Counted from the stretch's first letter, positions 16,503 to 26,336 are shown. The stretch: DNA of 64,000 bases from SOIA01 sp964348015 (GCA_964348015.1 CAYGBC010000054.1:1-64000), one strand, 5' to 3'. Program-made: numbers and translations. The notes: generated from the letters alone by a model not told the origin.

Positions 16503-18773
16503 TTAGAAGCGCCAGAGATAGCTCGCTTTAAAGAAAAGGCTGTTTTTAACATTCAGCAGCCCTCCCTCTGGATATATTCGATTACCCTGCCTATTCCATC
16601 GCTCATAAAGCCCACCATAACCCAGGTGGAGCACAGTCCCTGGAATAAAAGTGAAAGAAGCCAAGATATCGGTTAACAATCTTCTTTGATAACTGTTATA
16701 CTGGAAAATTGCCCGCAGAAAGAGATATTTGTTGATTTGGTATGTAGTTCGAGAAAAAAAGAGATTAATATCAAATTCCTCCTTGCCATTCCTGGCTAGA
16801 TCTGAATGAGAATATTCAAACTGTTGACTTAGCTTATGACTGAATTGGAACGCCAATGAAATAGTCCAATCAGATCCTCTCCCTTTCCATGAAGGGTATG
16901 CTTCATAATAAATTTTGTCACCGTGATTAAACATTCCCTGCATTCTGATCCAACGATATGGCTGCATACTAAAGTTCACAAGAATTTGCTTGAGATCATA
17001 TGCTTTGCCTTTCCAGCTCTCTGTTCTTGGGAAATAATGAATCTTCAGATCTCCCTCCCTTAGCAATCTAAAATCAAACCCAACACACAGATATTTATCG
17101 TTCATACCGGTAGTGATGTCATGAAGATATTCGAAATAAATATTCGGAGTGATCTGTTTTAGCCATTTAAGTTTTTGAAAATTTGGATGAAAATTGTACT
17201 TAATCTCCAACCAACCATCATCAATACCTGTTCTTTTTAAATAAGATGTATCCATTTTGAAGCTTTCACCTATGTGTTCAAAAGCCGACCTGATTTCCAC
17301 ATGTTTGGTGATATATGTGTGAAGAATTCCTAAATAGCTTCCTTTGTAAAAAGTGCTTCCACTATTTTCCAAATCTTCTTTCCTTGATACGCTGTGAAGA
17401 AAAGACGCAAATATCTTCTGATTGGCAAACAACCAGTGCCCGACATCCGCTCCTGCAACTTGGTTATAATCTCCCAAAAAATCGCGCCTGCTGTAAATTA
17501 AACCTAAATAATTGTCTCTCCCTAGACTGGATTTTCCCCTTGCTATGCTGAATAGCGCTTTTTTTCCTTCCTGAGGATTAATCGTTGAATCCCAGACCTG
17601 TCCAGGCCATTCGTCTCCAGCAGCAAGTAACCCAATGGCCGTTTTTCCTATGCTTCCTGTTACTTTTACTCCCAAGCTTGGATCGACGATCCTTCTGGTG
17701 TGTACGGCATTTGGCAAGTAACCGTTCGGGATGGTAAAAAAATTATAAATATCTGAGCCCTCCATAAAGAAGGGACGTTTCTCCGTGTAGAACAGCGGAT
17801 AACGCTGGTTGAACTCAACCTGGTATGCATCGCTCTCCACCTGACTGAAATCAGGATTAATTGTAAGCTCAGCTGTTATTGATGAAGTAAGGCCATACTT
17901 CAATCCAAGGCCCATCTCCGTCAATACCTCTCTTTCCCCCCACTCATGGGAAGGCGATCGTTCGCGATTTCTGCCGTGTGTGATGCTGGGCAAGAGTTCC
18001 AATTTTAAAGGATTTTTCAGATTTTTGTAGAATACAGCTGTATGGGTTTCAAATACCTGCTGACCAGGCTTCCTTTCTGGCCAGGAGCCAAAAACACCTA
18101 AATGATTAAACCTACGCCAGAAAAGTATCCCCATTTCCACAAATTTGCTGCTTTTAAAACTGATACTTCTAAATGGGATTGATATCTCCACCTGGTATCC
18201 CTTCTCCGTCACCTTACCTGCGCTCTCCCACACAAAATCAGGTGAAAAGTCTCTTGTACCGACCGCAGAACGCAGGCTATCTCCCTGGATTCCGCTTGGA
18301 TTTACAAAAAAACAGTAGGCCATCTGTTTTGTCCCCAACGCATCAATAGAAAGTCCGATCCAATCATCAGCAAAAATATCATCTCTTTTTGTAACAGAAG
18401 TTTTTATTTTTTGAGGATTTGGATCATGACATATAAAAGCAAAATAAAGGTTTTCATCATCATAGGCCAGCCAAACATAAGTTTCATAAGGAATTTTTTC
18501 GCCGTATGTTGGATAATAGGTTACAAACTCTTTGTTAAGAGGTGGTGTAAGCCAGATACTTTCCTCAAGGATCCCATCAATCCTTGGCTTTATGGCAGAT
18601 CGAATAGGGAAAATGCCCTTGATATCCTGAGATTTGGCAAGACCATTCTCTTTAGACATTGAAAAAAGCGGCATACAACATGAAAAAAACACTGCAGAAA
18701 GTGATAGATATAATGACAGTGTACTTGAGAATTTAACTTTTATTTTTTTGTCAATCATCCTTTTTTTTACCAT
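16503..18773 (-). CDS. DUF5916 outer-membrane-like protein with CBM9-like domain
   Basis: A protein of about 756 residues. The start at 18773 has GGAG 7 bases upstream and is followed by a basic and hydrophobic leader (LSLYLSLSAVFFSCCMPLF). The CBM9-like domain (AIKPRIDGILEESIWLTPPL, ENLYFAFICHDPNPQ, YQVEISIPFRSISF) precedes the DUF5916 barrel (SITAELTINPDFSQVESDAY, YPLFYTEKRPFFMEGSDIY). It ends with an aromatic residue (LWRF), usual for outer-membrane barrels recognised by BamA. It is paralogous to the gene at 13706-16003 but strongly diverged. A 49-residue Cys-containing ORF precedes it by 31 bases and may share its transcript. Confidence 0.85.
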   Translation of the reverse strand: MVKKRMIDKKIKVKFSSTLSLYLSLSAVFFSCCMPLFSMSKENGLAKSQDIKGIFPIRSAIKPRIDGILEESIWLTPPLNKEFVTYYPTYGEKIPYETYVWLAYDDENLYFAFICHDPNPQKIKTSVTKRDDIFADDWIGLSIDALGTKQMAYCFFVNPSGIQGDSLRSAVGTRDFSPDFVWESAGKVTEKGYQVEISIPFRSISFKSSKFVEMGILFWRRFNHLGVFGSWPERKPGQQVFETHTAVFYKNLKNPLKLELLPSITHGRNRERSPSHEWGEREVLTEMGLGLKYGLTSSITAELTINPDFSQVESDAYQVEFNQRYPLFYTEKRPFFMEGSDIYNFFTIPNGYLPNAVHTRRIVDPSLGVKVTGSIGKTAIGLLAAGDEWPGQVWDSTINPQEGKKALFSIARGKSSLGRDNYLGLIYSRRDFLGDYNQVAGADVGHWLFANQKIFASFLHSVSRKEDLENSGSTFYKGSYLGILHTYITKHVEIRSAFEHIGESFKMDTSYLKRTGIDDGWLEIKYNFHPNFQKLKWLKQITPNIYFEYLHDITTGMNDKYLCVGFDFRLLREGDLKIHYFPRTESWKGKAYDLKQILVNFSMQPYRWIRMQGMFNHGDKIYYEAYPSWKGRGSDWTISLAFQFSHKLSQQFEYSHSDLARNGKEEFDINLFFSRTTYQINKYLFLRAIFQYNSYQRRLLTDILASFTFIPGTVLHLGYGGLYERWNRQGNRIYPEGGLLNVKNSLFFKASYLWRF

Positions 18774-18804
18774 GTGGTTTCTCCATAATTGAACATTCCG
18801 AAAA

Positions 18805-18954
18805 TTATTTTCGTCCTGGATCTTTTTCAAAGGTCGAGCAATCTCCAAGCTCATTAATGTCGAGATTTTTTTTACAGAATAAACAGTCAAATGAGTAGCC
18901 ATCTAGGTAGCCACTATGCATATAACAAAAAAATAATGGAGTCTTTGCGTTCAT
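18805..18954 (-). CDS. small Cys-containing protein, 49 aa
   Basis: The ATG at 18954 has AAAGGAGG about 9 bases upstream, one of the best ribosome sites in this region. The peptide has a CYMH ... CLFC arrangement (CxxH then CxxC), which could bind zinc, and a GYLDGYSF core. It is not hydrophobic enough for export. It precedes the DUF5916 gene by 31 bases. A degenerate relative lies at 20325-20435. I do not recognise the family; both a small zinc-knuckle protein and a chance frame are possible. Confidence 0.45.
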   Translation of the reverse strand: MNAKTPLFFCYMHSGYLDGYSFDCLFCKKNLDINELGDCSTFEKDPGRK

Positions 18955-18974
18955 TTCACTGCTTCCTCCTTTAA

Positions 18975-19154
18975 TTAATAACCAAGATCTTCGTTGACTA
19001 ATACAACTTTTACGCGTTTTGGTGGAAAAGATTTCTCGGTTATACTCCAAACATTACATATTCGCTTGGGATGTACACAGTCAAAACATTCCCCTTTTTC
19101 AGTGCATGGAGTATCCCGCCCCTCTTTATGACTGTGACGAATCGCATTTTAAAT
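18975..19154 (-). pseudogene. LUD-domain (lactate utilization) protein, C-terminal remnant
   Basis: About 60 in-frame codons end at the TAA at 18975-18977 and read TEKGECFDCVHPKRICNVW followed by VKVVLVNEDLGY. This matches the closing segment of LUD-domain proteins (LutB/LutC-related), including the Cys pair and the VLVNEDLG ending. An in-frame stop lies just upstream of residue 1 of the fragment, and no earlier part of the gene is seen. It is a gene remnant. Confidence 0.65.
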
Positions 19155-19270
19155 TCCACAGAAGATTCTCTATTTGTAATTTCAAAGGGGATATAATCAC
19201 AAAATCATGTAGGAAAAGATGTTTATTTCCAGCTCTTTTATGGTTCATAAAGTAATGATGTAATTTTGCC

Positions 19271-20058
19271 TTACCGGCCTTTAAACTCGGCTTTTCGCCT
19301 CTCCTTAAAAGAGCGGAATCCTTCCATAAAATCTTGACTTCTCATTATCGGGATCAAATCCGGCAATAAACGGTCCAGAGCGGTTTTGTTCCCTCGAGTT
19401 CGCGCCAGCCGTGCTGAGGCTAAAGAGGCCTGCACAGCAAGGGGGGCCTGTGATGCGATCGTATTGGCGACTTCAAGGGCGCGTTCCACTTCCTTCCCGG
19501 GATTAACTACCTCCTGTACTAAACCGATGCGTAATGCTTCTTCTGCGTTTAAGTAATCTCCAGTTAATATATACCGCATGGCGTTGCCCCATCCAACTTC
19601 CTGCATTAGGCGTATTGTGGCGCCGCCAACTGCATATAATCCTCGTGTGACTTCAAGTTGGCCGAACCGCACATCAGAAGCAACCACGCGCACTTCTGTA
19701 GCCAATAACAGTTCAATACCGATAGTGAAACAATATCCTTGTACCGCCATAACGATAGGTTTTCTTAGAATATTTTTTTCATCTAGTCCAAGAGGATCGA
19801 GAGCGCCTTCTGGCAGGTCTGGAAAATGCCCTTCGTTAAAGATGTCAACCCATTCGTTCAAATCTAAACCTGCGGTGAAGTGATTACCGTGAGCAAAAAG
19901 GAGACCGCATCGCAGATTGGAATTTTGCTGCAACTCTCCATAAGCTTTTCCAAGGTCACGATACATATCTTGGTCAAAAGAATTCAGTTTTTCTTTCCTG
20001 TTAGGCCAATCATCAATACATAACCAGACTCTTCGACTGTGATTTTGTCTCTTTTCAA
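19271..20058 (-). pseudogene. enoyl-CoA hydratase/isomerase (crotonase), one-base shift near N-terminus
   Basis: The main frame encodes a complete crotonase core: LLFAHGNHFTAGLDL (oxyanion loop), PIVMAVQGYCFTIGIELLLA, FGQLEVTRGLYAVGGATIRL and AEEALRIGLVQEVV. The first 20 residues read wrongly in that frame; the next frame gives KRDKITVEESGYVLMIGL from a TTG at 20058 with AAGGAG upstream. Adding one base near 20001 joins this to NRKEKLNSFDQDMYRDLG, the expected crotonase opening. So the gene is either recently broken or carries a sequence error. The usual catalytic Glu pair is not obvious, and the substrate is unknown. No fatty-acid genes lie nearby. Confidence 0.75.
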
Positions 20059-20324
20059 AACAATCCACTCCTTATTGAAAAATAGAATATGTTCCTCATG
20101 GATGGCCTGGCCGAGAATTCAGAATGTAATAATCCAAAGTCGCACATCTAACCAATCTATTTGATAATTCCAGATTGCGAATCCTGACTTTAAAAAAATA
20201 TTTTGTATCCCTCTCAGCTCATTACATATCTCATCCATTTCGATTGCAACAATGACAAATCTTGAGGTTGTCATCAGTCATAACGCACAACCACAAATAT
20301 GATACTAGCAATTATCCAAGCTTG
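20059..20324. other. intergenic stretch without a gene
   Basis: AT-rich and without a supported frame. I see no promoter or hairpin worth naming here. Confidence 0.4.
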
Positions 20325-20435
20325 CATGCTACCGCCGATAGCTTTTTTATCAATAGCCAACATTCGATTTTTTTCAGAAATGAATACCCAAAGAGTATTC
20401 ATCTAAGTAGCTACTATATCATTTTTAAAAAAAAT
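20325..20435 (-). repeat. degenerate copy of the small Cys-ORF region
   Basis: The plus-strand pattern GAGTATTCATCTAAGTAGCT at 20394-20413 aligns with GAGTAGCCATCTAGGTAGCC at 18894-18913, and the flanks are also similar. In the minus-strand frame of the small 49-aa ORF this copy has several stops, so it is not coding. The GCTACCGCCG box shared with the 16,150 region is also here. Confidence 0.4.
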
Positions 20436-21218
20436 TTATGGCAATTCAACCATCATTTTATGATAAATTCCTCTCGCCGCATCCAGGGATGCTTTTTCAT
20501 AACCTCTAAAAATTTGGCTGATGAAAATTTCATGTTTGACATAGTCATCCACGACAGAGATTATTCCTTTGCTCCTCGTAAAAGCAACTGACGCAGTTTC
20601 AGAGGGAAGTGTGCATCCTACAAGCGCTTCTTTCGAATCAAAGCTCATGGCTATTTCACTGCACGCGGCACTGAAACCTCCCTGATGCAAAAAAAGATCA
20701 TCAAATTTATTATCTAGCTCTCCACAGTGAATCCCTAAAACTTTAACCTTCCTTTTTTTAGCTTTGGTGAGTGATTCCTGTAATTCAGTGAAATCATAGT
20801 TCATTATTTGCATATAAATGTGGTTCTTGGTTTGATCAATCAATTGTGTAATAACTTCTAATATTTGAGATCTTCCTGATAGATTCCATATGCTTTGATC
20901 TTCAATTGTATTTTTTATCTGAGGCATCGCCTCCCTGATAAAAGCTAGGGTTTCCTTGCTTTTCTTCTCTCTATTATTCAGGTAATGCTCTAGGTCAACT
21001 GGCTTTACCAGATTTTTCTTGCCCCGCAGAGTTACGAGTAATCCTTTTCGTATAAGTTTTTCGATCGTTTCATAAATGCGAGAACGGGGTACTCCGGATA
21101 CTTTACTCAGCTTATAACCGGTTAAGGGTTCCTCGGACGAAATGGCTAGGTAGGCTTTTGCCTCATAAGTGGAGAGCCCTAAATCTTCCAGAGCTTTGAT
21201 GATTCTCTCTCTCTCCAA
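20436..21218 (-). CDS. TrmB-family transcriptional regulator
   Basis: About 260 residues. The N-terminus is a TrmB winged helix (ALEDLGLSTYEAKAYLAI, YKLSKVSGVPRSRIYETIEK, LIRKGLLVTLRG) followed by a coiled dimer helix and a C-terminal sensor domain with a phospholipase-D-like strand order. TrmB proteins bind sugars or other small effectors and act as repressors or activators. The TTG at 21218 has CGGAG 7 bases upstream; the longer open frame is without family sequence and runs through the divergent promoter. It is divergent from the permease at 21433, so it may regulate that gene or itself, although the permease has a sigma-54 promoter. Confidence 0.85.
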   Translation of the reverse strand: MERERIIKALEDLGLSTYEAKAYLAISSEEPLTGYKLSKVSGVPRSRIYETIEKLIRKGLLVTLRGKKNLVKPVDLEHYLNNREKKSKETLAFIREAMPQIKNTIEDQSIWNLSGRSQILEVITQLIDQTKNHIYMQIMNYDFTELQESLTKAKKRKVKVLGIHCGELDNKFDDLFLHQGGFSAACSEIAMSFDSKEALVGCTLPSETASVAFTRSKGIISVVDDYVKHEIFISQIFRGYEKASLDAARGIYHKMMVELP

Positions 21219-21306
21219 TTTAGTGACTCCGATAATGTATACTAAAATAAAACATTGGAAAAAGTCAAGAAAAAAAAGTGATCCCTTCACCAGCAAAAGG
21301 ATCCTC

Positions 21307-21401
21307 TGTTCATATACGTACATAAGTTGTTCGAGAATGTACATATAGTGCTGATCAAGCATTCGAAAATCCCAGGGAGTAATATTGGCATGTTTATTGC
21401 T
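21307..21401 (+). promoter_or_regulatory. sigma-54 promoter with upstream TGTTC pair
   Basis: TGGCATGTTTATTGCT (21386-21401) has the -24 GG and -12 GC of a sigma-54 promoter at correct spacing. Two TGTTC boxes (21307-21311 and 21328-21332) stand two helical turns apart and end 54 bases before the promoter. The predicted transcript starts about 20 bases before the permease ATG. The same arrangement precedes the permease at 23943-26336. It implies control by an enhancer-binding protein. Confidence 0.75.
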
Positions 21402-21432
21402 AATCAAAACGCAGAAATTCAAGGAGATCGTC

Positions 21433-23808
21433 ATGCTTAAAAACTACTTTAAAATTGCGCTTAGGCAAATAAAGCAACAGAAAGGGTACTCATTCATCAA
21501 CATATCAGGTCTGGCCATCGGTGTGGCATGTTGTTTGCTTATCCTGTTGTGGGTTCAGGATGAGCTCAGCTACGACAGGTTTCACGAAAATGCGGATCAT
21601 ATCTACAGGGTCATCAAAATCTGGCGAAAAGGTGAAATCGCCCACTATGCCACGACGCCGGCACCTCTTGCTCAAGCTTTGAAAGAGGAATTTTCTGAGA
21701 TAAGCAATTCGGCTCGATTTAATCCTGCAGGACAGATGATAGTCGCTCATAGCAAGACGACTTTTTATGATAACAACGGTGCTTATGCCGACCCTTCTTA
21801 TTTTGAATTGTTCGACTTCCCTTTTGCAAAGGGGGATCCAAAGACTGCTCTTTCGAATCCCAGTTCTATTGTTATCACAGAAAATATGGCGGACAAATAT
21901 TTTGGAAACAAAGAAGCTATCGGAAAAACTCTCAGGATTAACAATCAGTATGATTTCTTAATTACAGGGATCATAAAGAATATTCCCCGTCAATCCCATA
22001 TGCAATTCGTCAATTTTTTCATTCCGTTTGCTCGCATCAAGGAAATCCAGGGACGTGGTCAGGAAACCCATGTAGACTGGCATAATACAGCTTTCTATAC
22101 CTATGTGCAGCTCCAAAAAAACATCCCCTATCAGGATGTCTCAGAGAAAATATCCGAGTATCTAAAAAAACATATTCCCGAATCAACTTCATCTTTATAC
22201 TTACAACCTCTCAAAAGGATTCACCTTTATTCATCGAACCTACGGCTAACCATTGCGACCGGTAATATTACAAATATCTACATATTCTCCGCAATGGCAT
22301 TTTTTATATTGATAATAGCCTGCATCAATTTTATGAATCTGGTTACAGCGCGTTCAGGAAGGCGCTCGAAAGAAATCGGGATGAGAAAAGTCATCGGAGC
22401 CAGCCGGGGAAATCTGGTGAGACAATTCATTGGCGAATCGAGTGTTTTATCATCATTTGCCATAGTGGTCGCTATTGCCATTGTCTCTATGGTTTTACCG
22501 GTTTTCAATTCCTTGTCAGGGAAAAATATTTCTTTAGGCGCATTGTTGAATATAAATATTATCCTAGGATTGATTGGCATTGTAGTCATTACGGGAATAT
22601 TATCGGGTAGTTATCCCGCGCTGTTTCTTTCGTCTTTTCAACCTGTAAAGGTATTGAAAGATACTTTCCGTACGGGCTTGAAAGGTGCTCTTTTCAGAAA
22701 GGTCCTTGTTATATTTCAATTTTCTCTGATGATTATTTTGGTCATAGGGACGATTGTGATTTACAATCAGCTTGAGTATATCCAAAATTCAAAACTTGGT
22801 TTTAATAAGGAGCACCTGATTTATTTGCCGATAAATAACGATGTCCGGACGAAGTATGAGCCATTTAAAAATGATTTATTAAAAAATCCTGATATCTTAA
22901 ATGTTTCTGCTTCTTCAAGTCTGCCATTCTGGGGCACAGATATCGCAACCGAGGACGTGAATTGGGAAGGCAAAATCCCTGGTGAAGATTTCTTGATGCG
23001 CGGTGTGGGCGTTGATTACGGTTTTATCGAAACGTTTAAAATTAAGATGGCTGAAGGGCGAAATTTTTCACGAGAATTCTCAACCGATCGGACAAATTAT
23101 ATTCTGAACAGCAAGGCCGTAGAGGCGATGAATTTGCAATCTCCTCTCGGGAAACAGCTTACCTTAATGGGTAATTCCGGTTCCATCATAGGAATAGTCA
23201 AGGATTATCATTTCAAGCCCCTTGTTCGGTCAGTTGAACCTCTGGTATTGAGATTGTATGAACCTCAATGGCTTCGCTTTATTTATGTCAGGATCAATCC
23301 GGATAATATTTCAGAAGTTTTAAAATATACGGAAAACCAATGGAAGCAATTTTTCCCCGGTGTTCCTTTCCAATTCGTTTTTGTAGATCAGGCTATCGCG
23401 AATATATATGCAGCGGTTGGGCGAATCGGCAGTCTGTTCAGGTATTTCACCATTCTTGCGATTGTAATTGCATGCCTCGGTCTGTTCGGGCTGTCCGCAT
23501 ACATCGCAGAACAGCGTACAAAGGAAATCGGTGTTCGGAAAGTGCTCGGGGCCACAGTTCCTAGCGTGGCGCTCTTGCTTATCAGGAATTTCATCAAATG
23601 GGTGCTCATCGCCAACTTGACGGCATGGCCAGTCGCCTATTTTGTTATGAAGGGGTGGCTAAACAACTTTGCCTATCGAACGAGTCTCGGATTGGATATT
23701 TTTATCCTTTCCGGATTCCTGGCATTTGCAATTGCTTTGTTGACAGTGAGTTTTCAATCGATAAAGGCGGCGTTGACCAATCCGGTGGACAACCTTCGGT
23801 TTGAATGA
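21433..23808 (+). CDS. FtsX/MacB-type ABC transporter permease
   Basis: A 791-residue membrane protein with two FtsX halves. It opens MLKNYFKIALRQIKQQKGYS, a cytoplasmic start followed by helix 1 (GLAIGVACCLLILLWV), then a MacB-type periplasmic domain (DELSYDRFHENADHIYRVI). Helices around 300-450, a second periplasmic domain and four final helices follow, ending IKAALTNPVDNLRFE. The repeated signatures RSKEIGMRKVIGAS and RTKEIGVRKVLGAT mark the coupling helices. It is about twice the length of MacB-type single permeases. The ATG has AAGGAG upstream. No ATPase gene is near. Export of peptides or lipids, or a mechanotransmission role, is likely; the cargo is unknown. Confidence 0.9.
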   Translation: MLKNYFKIALRQIKQQKGYSFINISGLAIGVACCLLILLWVQDELSYDRFHENADHIYRVIKIWRKGEIAHYATTPAPLAQALKEEFSEISNSARFNPAGQMIVAHSKTTFYDNNGAYADPSYFELFDFPFAKGDPKTALSNPSSIVITENMADKYFGNKEAIGKTLRINNQYDFLITGIIKNIPRQSHMQFVNFFIPFARIKEIQGRGQETHVDWHNTAFYTYVQLQKNIPYQDVSEKISEYLKKHIPESTSSLYLQPLKRIHLYSSNLRLTIATGNITNIYIFSAMAFFILIIACINFMNLVTARSGRRSKEIGMRKVIGASRGNLVRQFIGESSVLSSFAIVVAIAIVSMVLPVFNSLSGKNISLGALLNINIILGLIGIVVITGILSGSYPALFLSSFQPVKVLKDTFRTGLKGALFRKVLVIFQFSLMIILVIGTIVIYNQLEYIQNSKLGFNKEHLIYLPINNDVRTKYEPFKNDLLKNPDILNVSASSSLPFWGTDIATEDVNWEGKIPGEDFLMRGVGVDYGFIETFKIKMAEGRNFSREFSTDRTNYILNSKAVEAMNLQSPLGKQLTLMGNSGSIIGIVKDYHFKPLVRSVEPLVLRLYEPQWLRFIYVRINPDNISEVLKYTENQWKQFFPGVPFQFVFVDQAIANIYAAVGRIGSLFRYFTILAIVIACLGLFGLSAYIAEQRTKEIGVRKVLGATVPSVALLLIRNFIKWVLIANLTAWPVAYFVMKGWLNNFAYRTSLGLDIFILSGFLAFAIALLTVSFQSIKAALTNPVDNLRFE

Positions 23809-23942
23809 TTAAAAGTAAGGACTCGCCGGGTTTAAAATTTAAATTTTGTATCTTTCCCCTTGTATCTAGATTTACTGACACCTCCCACAATTATGGTCCA
23901 TGTTTAATCACTTTTCCCCTTTTTGAGATGAGTGATCTCGCT

Positions 23943-26336
23943 TCATTCGTAGCGGAGGGAGATGGCTGGATTGGCGCATGCAGCTTTCAGGGTCTGAGAT
24001 GCAACTGCCAGAAACGCAAAAAATAGCGAAACAGATATGGCAAGAACATATGTGCCGGCGTTGATAGGGGTAATGAACAGCACTCCGGTCTGCAACGCCT
24101 TGTTCCAACCGAAGGTGATAAGTCCCAGGGCGATGACATTCGCTACAGTCACGAGCAGCAGAAATTCCCGCGTCATCTTCCACATGATGTTCCATGAGGA
24201 AGCACCCAGAACTCTGCGGATCCCAATTTCCTTGGTCCGTCTCTCGGTTAAAAAGGTGGCCAATCCCATAAGGCCTATGCAGGAAAACAGAACGGCCGTA
24301 ATCCCGATCATTTTCAAAAAGCCGGTAATTTTGCCCAAAATACCGAATACCTGACCGAAAAATTCCGAGAAAGTTAAACACTCGAAGGGCAGGTCAGACA
24401 TAAGAGAGACCCACTGTTCCTTGATGTGTTCGCGGAGCTCAGGAAACGCTTTAGCAGAAGAATACTTCACCAGCAAAACGCTGAAGTTTTCCAGCTCCAA
24501 ATACATCACGGCCGGGGGCATTTCGAACCCGATATCGGCAAAAAGATAATCTTCAACAATTCCGATCACAGTACCCGTCCTGTTGCCTACAACCAACTGT
24601 TTGCCGATGGCGTTTTCCCACTGGAGTTTATCGACAGCAGTCTCGTTAAGGATAAGACTGTTTTTATCCGCAAAATCCTTGGCAAAAGCTCTGCCTTCCT
24701 TCATCTGAAGCTGGACGGTTTCAATAAAACCATAATCCACGCCGTAAGCTTCCATGGTGATGGATTCGTCCTCGGCAGCATCCGGAAGGCGAACAGGTGT
24801 CGGAGATTCCCAGACAAGCGGCAAACTTCCAGCTGCGGAAACACGGACAACGTTTCGATGGCGGGCTATTTCGGTTTTCAAAACCTCGAGCTTATCGAGC
24901 GATTCCCCTCCCAGTCGAACAAAAGCTATATTCTCCCGGTTGTACCCGAAATCGGCCTCGAACAGATGCTCAGCCTGGTATCTTAATAAGGCGGCAGAGG
25001 CAACAAAGATAACCGATAGCGAGAACTGGAACACGATCATGACCTTGCTCCCTTTTTTCTTTTTTCTTCCCGGCTTGAAGTTCTCCTTCAGCACATGGAG
25101 GGGTTGGAAACTGGAGAGGAAAAAAGCCGGGTACAGCCCGGAAAAGATGCCGGTAAGGATAGCGGCTACAACGAGATACTTCAGGAGAAAAGGATAGTTC
25201 CAGATGGAATTGGAAACCTGCGGATTAAAAGCAACAAGCGCAAAATCCCCCATGTAGCCATAAAAGATTGGTTGGATGACTTCGTACAGGATAATAGCGA
25301 AAGGCATGGCGATGAACGATAAAAGAGTCGACTCGCCCAGAAATTGCATAATCAGTTGCGATCTTCTGGCCCCGATTACCTTCCGCAACCCGATCTCTTT
25401 GGTCCGGTGCATGGAACGCACGGTCGCCAGATTTATAAAATTGATACTCACCACTAGGAGGAGCAAGACGCCGATGGAAAAGAGAACATACACGCTGGCA
25501 GGGCTGCTGCTCCCCATAAAAGAGGTGATGTGTTGCGATTTCAGACGAAAGTCGATAAACGGAAACAGGTACATCTGCTGCGGGGACAAGGGAGAATCGT
25601 CGAAGTGCGTGGATAAAAAGGCCGGAAGCCTTTCCTCGAACCGCGACTGGTCGAAACTTTTGGGAACAAGCAAGAAGGTGGCCATCCTGTGGACCGACCA
25701 ATCGTCCAGGATGCCGGAGAAGGCTCTGACTGTTTCTATGGAGACCAGGAAATCGAATTTGATCGATGATGTCCGGGTAATATTCTTAGAGACGCCTCTG
25801 ACTGTGAGGATGACATCTTTCTGGAAGGTCAATGTTTTACCGATCGGATCATCATCGCCAAAATATTTTTCGGCGGCCGCTTCGGACAAAACCAGGGAAT
25901 ACGGTTCTTGGAGAGCTGTTTCCGGGTTTCCGGAGGCCATATCAAAAGAAAACACAGAAAGGAATGAAGGATCGACAAAGAACAAGCTCCGTTCAAAAAA
26001 AGAATCCTCTCCTCTCTTGAAGGTCACCCTTCCTGCGGGATAAATCCTGGTCACGTCAGCGATTTCGGGAAACTCAGCACGTAAAGCTTCGGCCATCGGA
26101 CCGGGTGTGAAGGCCAGGTGACTGTCATCTTTGCTTTCCGTCTGAAAGACTTGGACAACGCTGTAGATCCTGTCGGCATTTTCATGGAACTTGTCAGCCC
26201 GGAGCTTGACGCCGGCCATCAGGGCAAACAGAATGAAACCGGCCATCCCGACGGACATTCCGATGATGTTGATAAACGAATAAACCTTCTGTTTCTTCAG
26301 GTTTCTCAAAGCGACCAATACATAACTTTTGAACAT
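23943..26336 (-). CDS. FtsX/MacB-type ABC transporter permease
   Basis: A 797-residue paralog of the permease at 21433, on the opposite strand and convergent with it. Same order: MFKSYVLVALRNLKKQKVYS, helix 1 (GMSVGMAGFILFALMAG), periplasmic MacB-like part (KFHENADRIYSVVQ), RTKEIGLRKVIGAR, a second periplasmic part, RTKEIGIRRVLGAS and the end LKAACANPAISLRYE. The ATG has GGAG 7 bases upstream, and a sigma-54 promoter with a TGTTC pair lies 48-142 bases upstream, as for the sister gene. It probably shares its regulator. No ATPase gene is adjacent. Confidence 0.9.
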   Translation of the reverse strand: MFKSYVLVALRNLKKQKVYSFINIIGMSVGMAGFILFALMAGVKLRADKFHENADRIYSVVQVFQTESKDDSHLAFTPGPMAEALRAEFPEIADVTRIYPAGRVTFKRGEDSFFERSLFFVDPSFLSVFSFDMASGNPETALQEPYSLVLSEAAAEKYFGDDDPIGKTLTFQKDVILTVRGVSKNITRTSSIKFDFLVSIETVRAFSGILDDWSVHRMATFLLVPKSFDQSRFEERLPAFLSTHFDDSPLSPQQMYLFPFIDFRLKSQHITSFMGSSSPASVYVLFSIGVLLLLVVSINFINLATVRSMHRTKEIGLRKVIGARRSQLIMQFLGESTLLSFIAMPFAIILYEVIQPIFYGYMGDFALVAFNPQVSNSIWNYPFLLKYLVVAAILTGIFSGLYPAFFLSSFQPLHVLKENFKPGRKKKKGSKVMIVFQFSLSVIFVASAALLRYQAEHLFEADFGYNRENIAFVRLGGESLDKLEVLKTEIARHRNVVRVSAAGSLPLVWESPTPVRLPDAAEDESITMEAYGVDYGFIETVQLQMKEGRAFAKDFADKNSLILNETAVDKLQWENAIGKQLVVGNRTGTVIGIVEDYLFADIGFEMPPAVMYLELENFSVLLVKYSSAKAFPELREHIKEQWVSLMSDLPFECLTFSEFFGQVFGILGKITGFLKMIGITAVLFSCIGLMGLATFLTERRTKEIGIRRVLGASSWNIMWKMTREFLLLVTVANVIALGLITFGWNKALQTGVLFITPINAGTYVLAISVSLFFAFLAVASQTLKAACANPAISLRYE

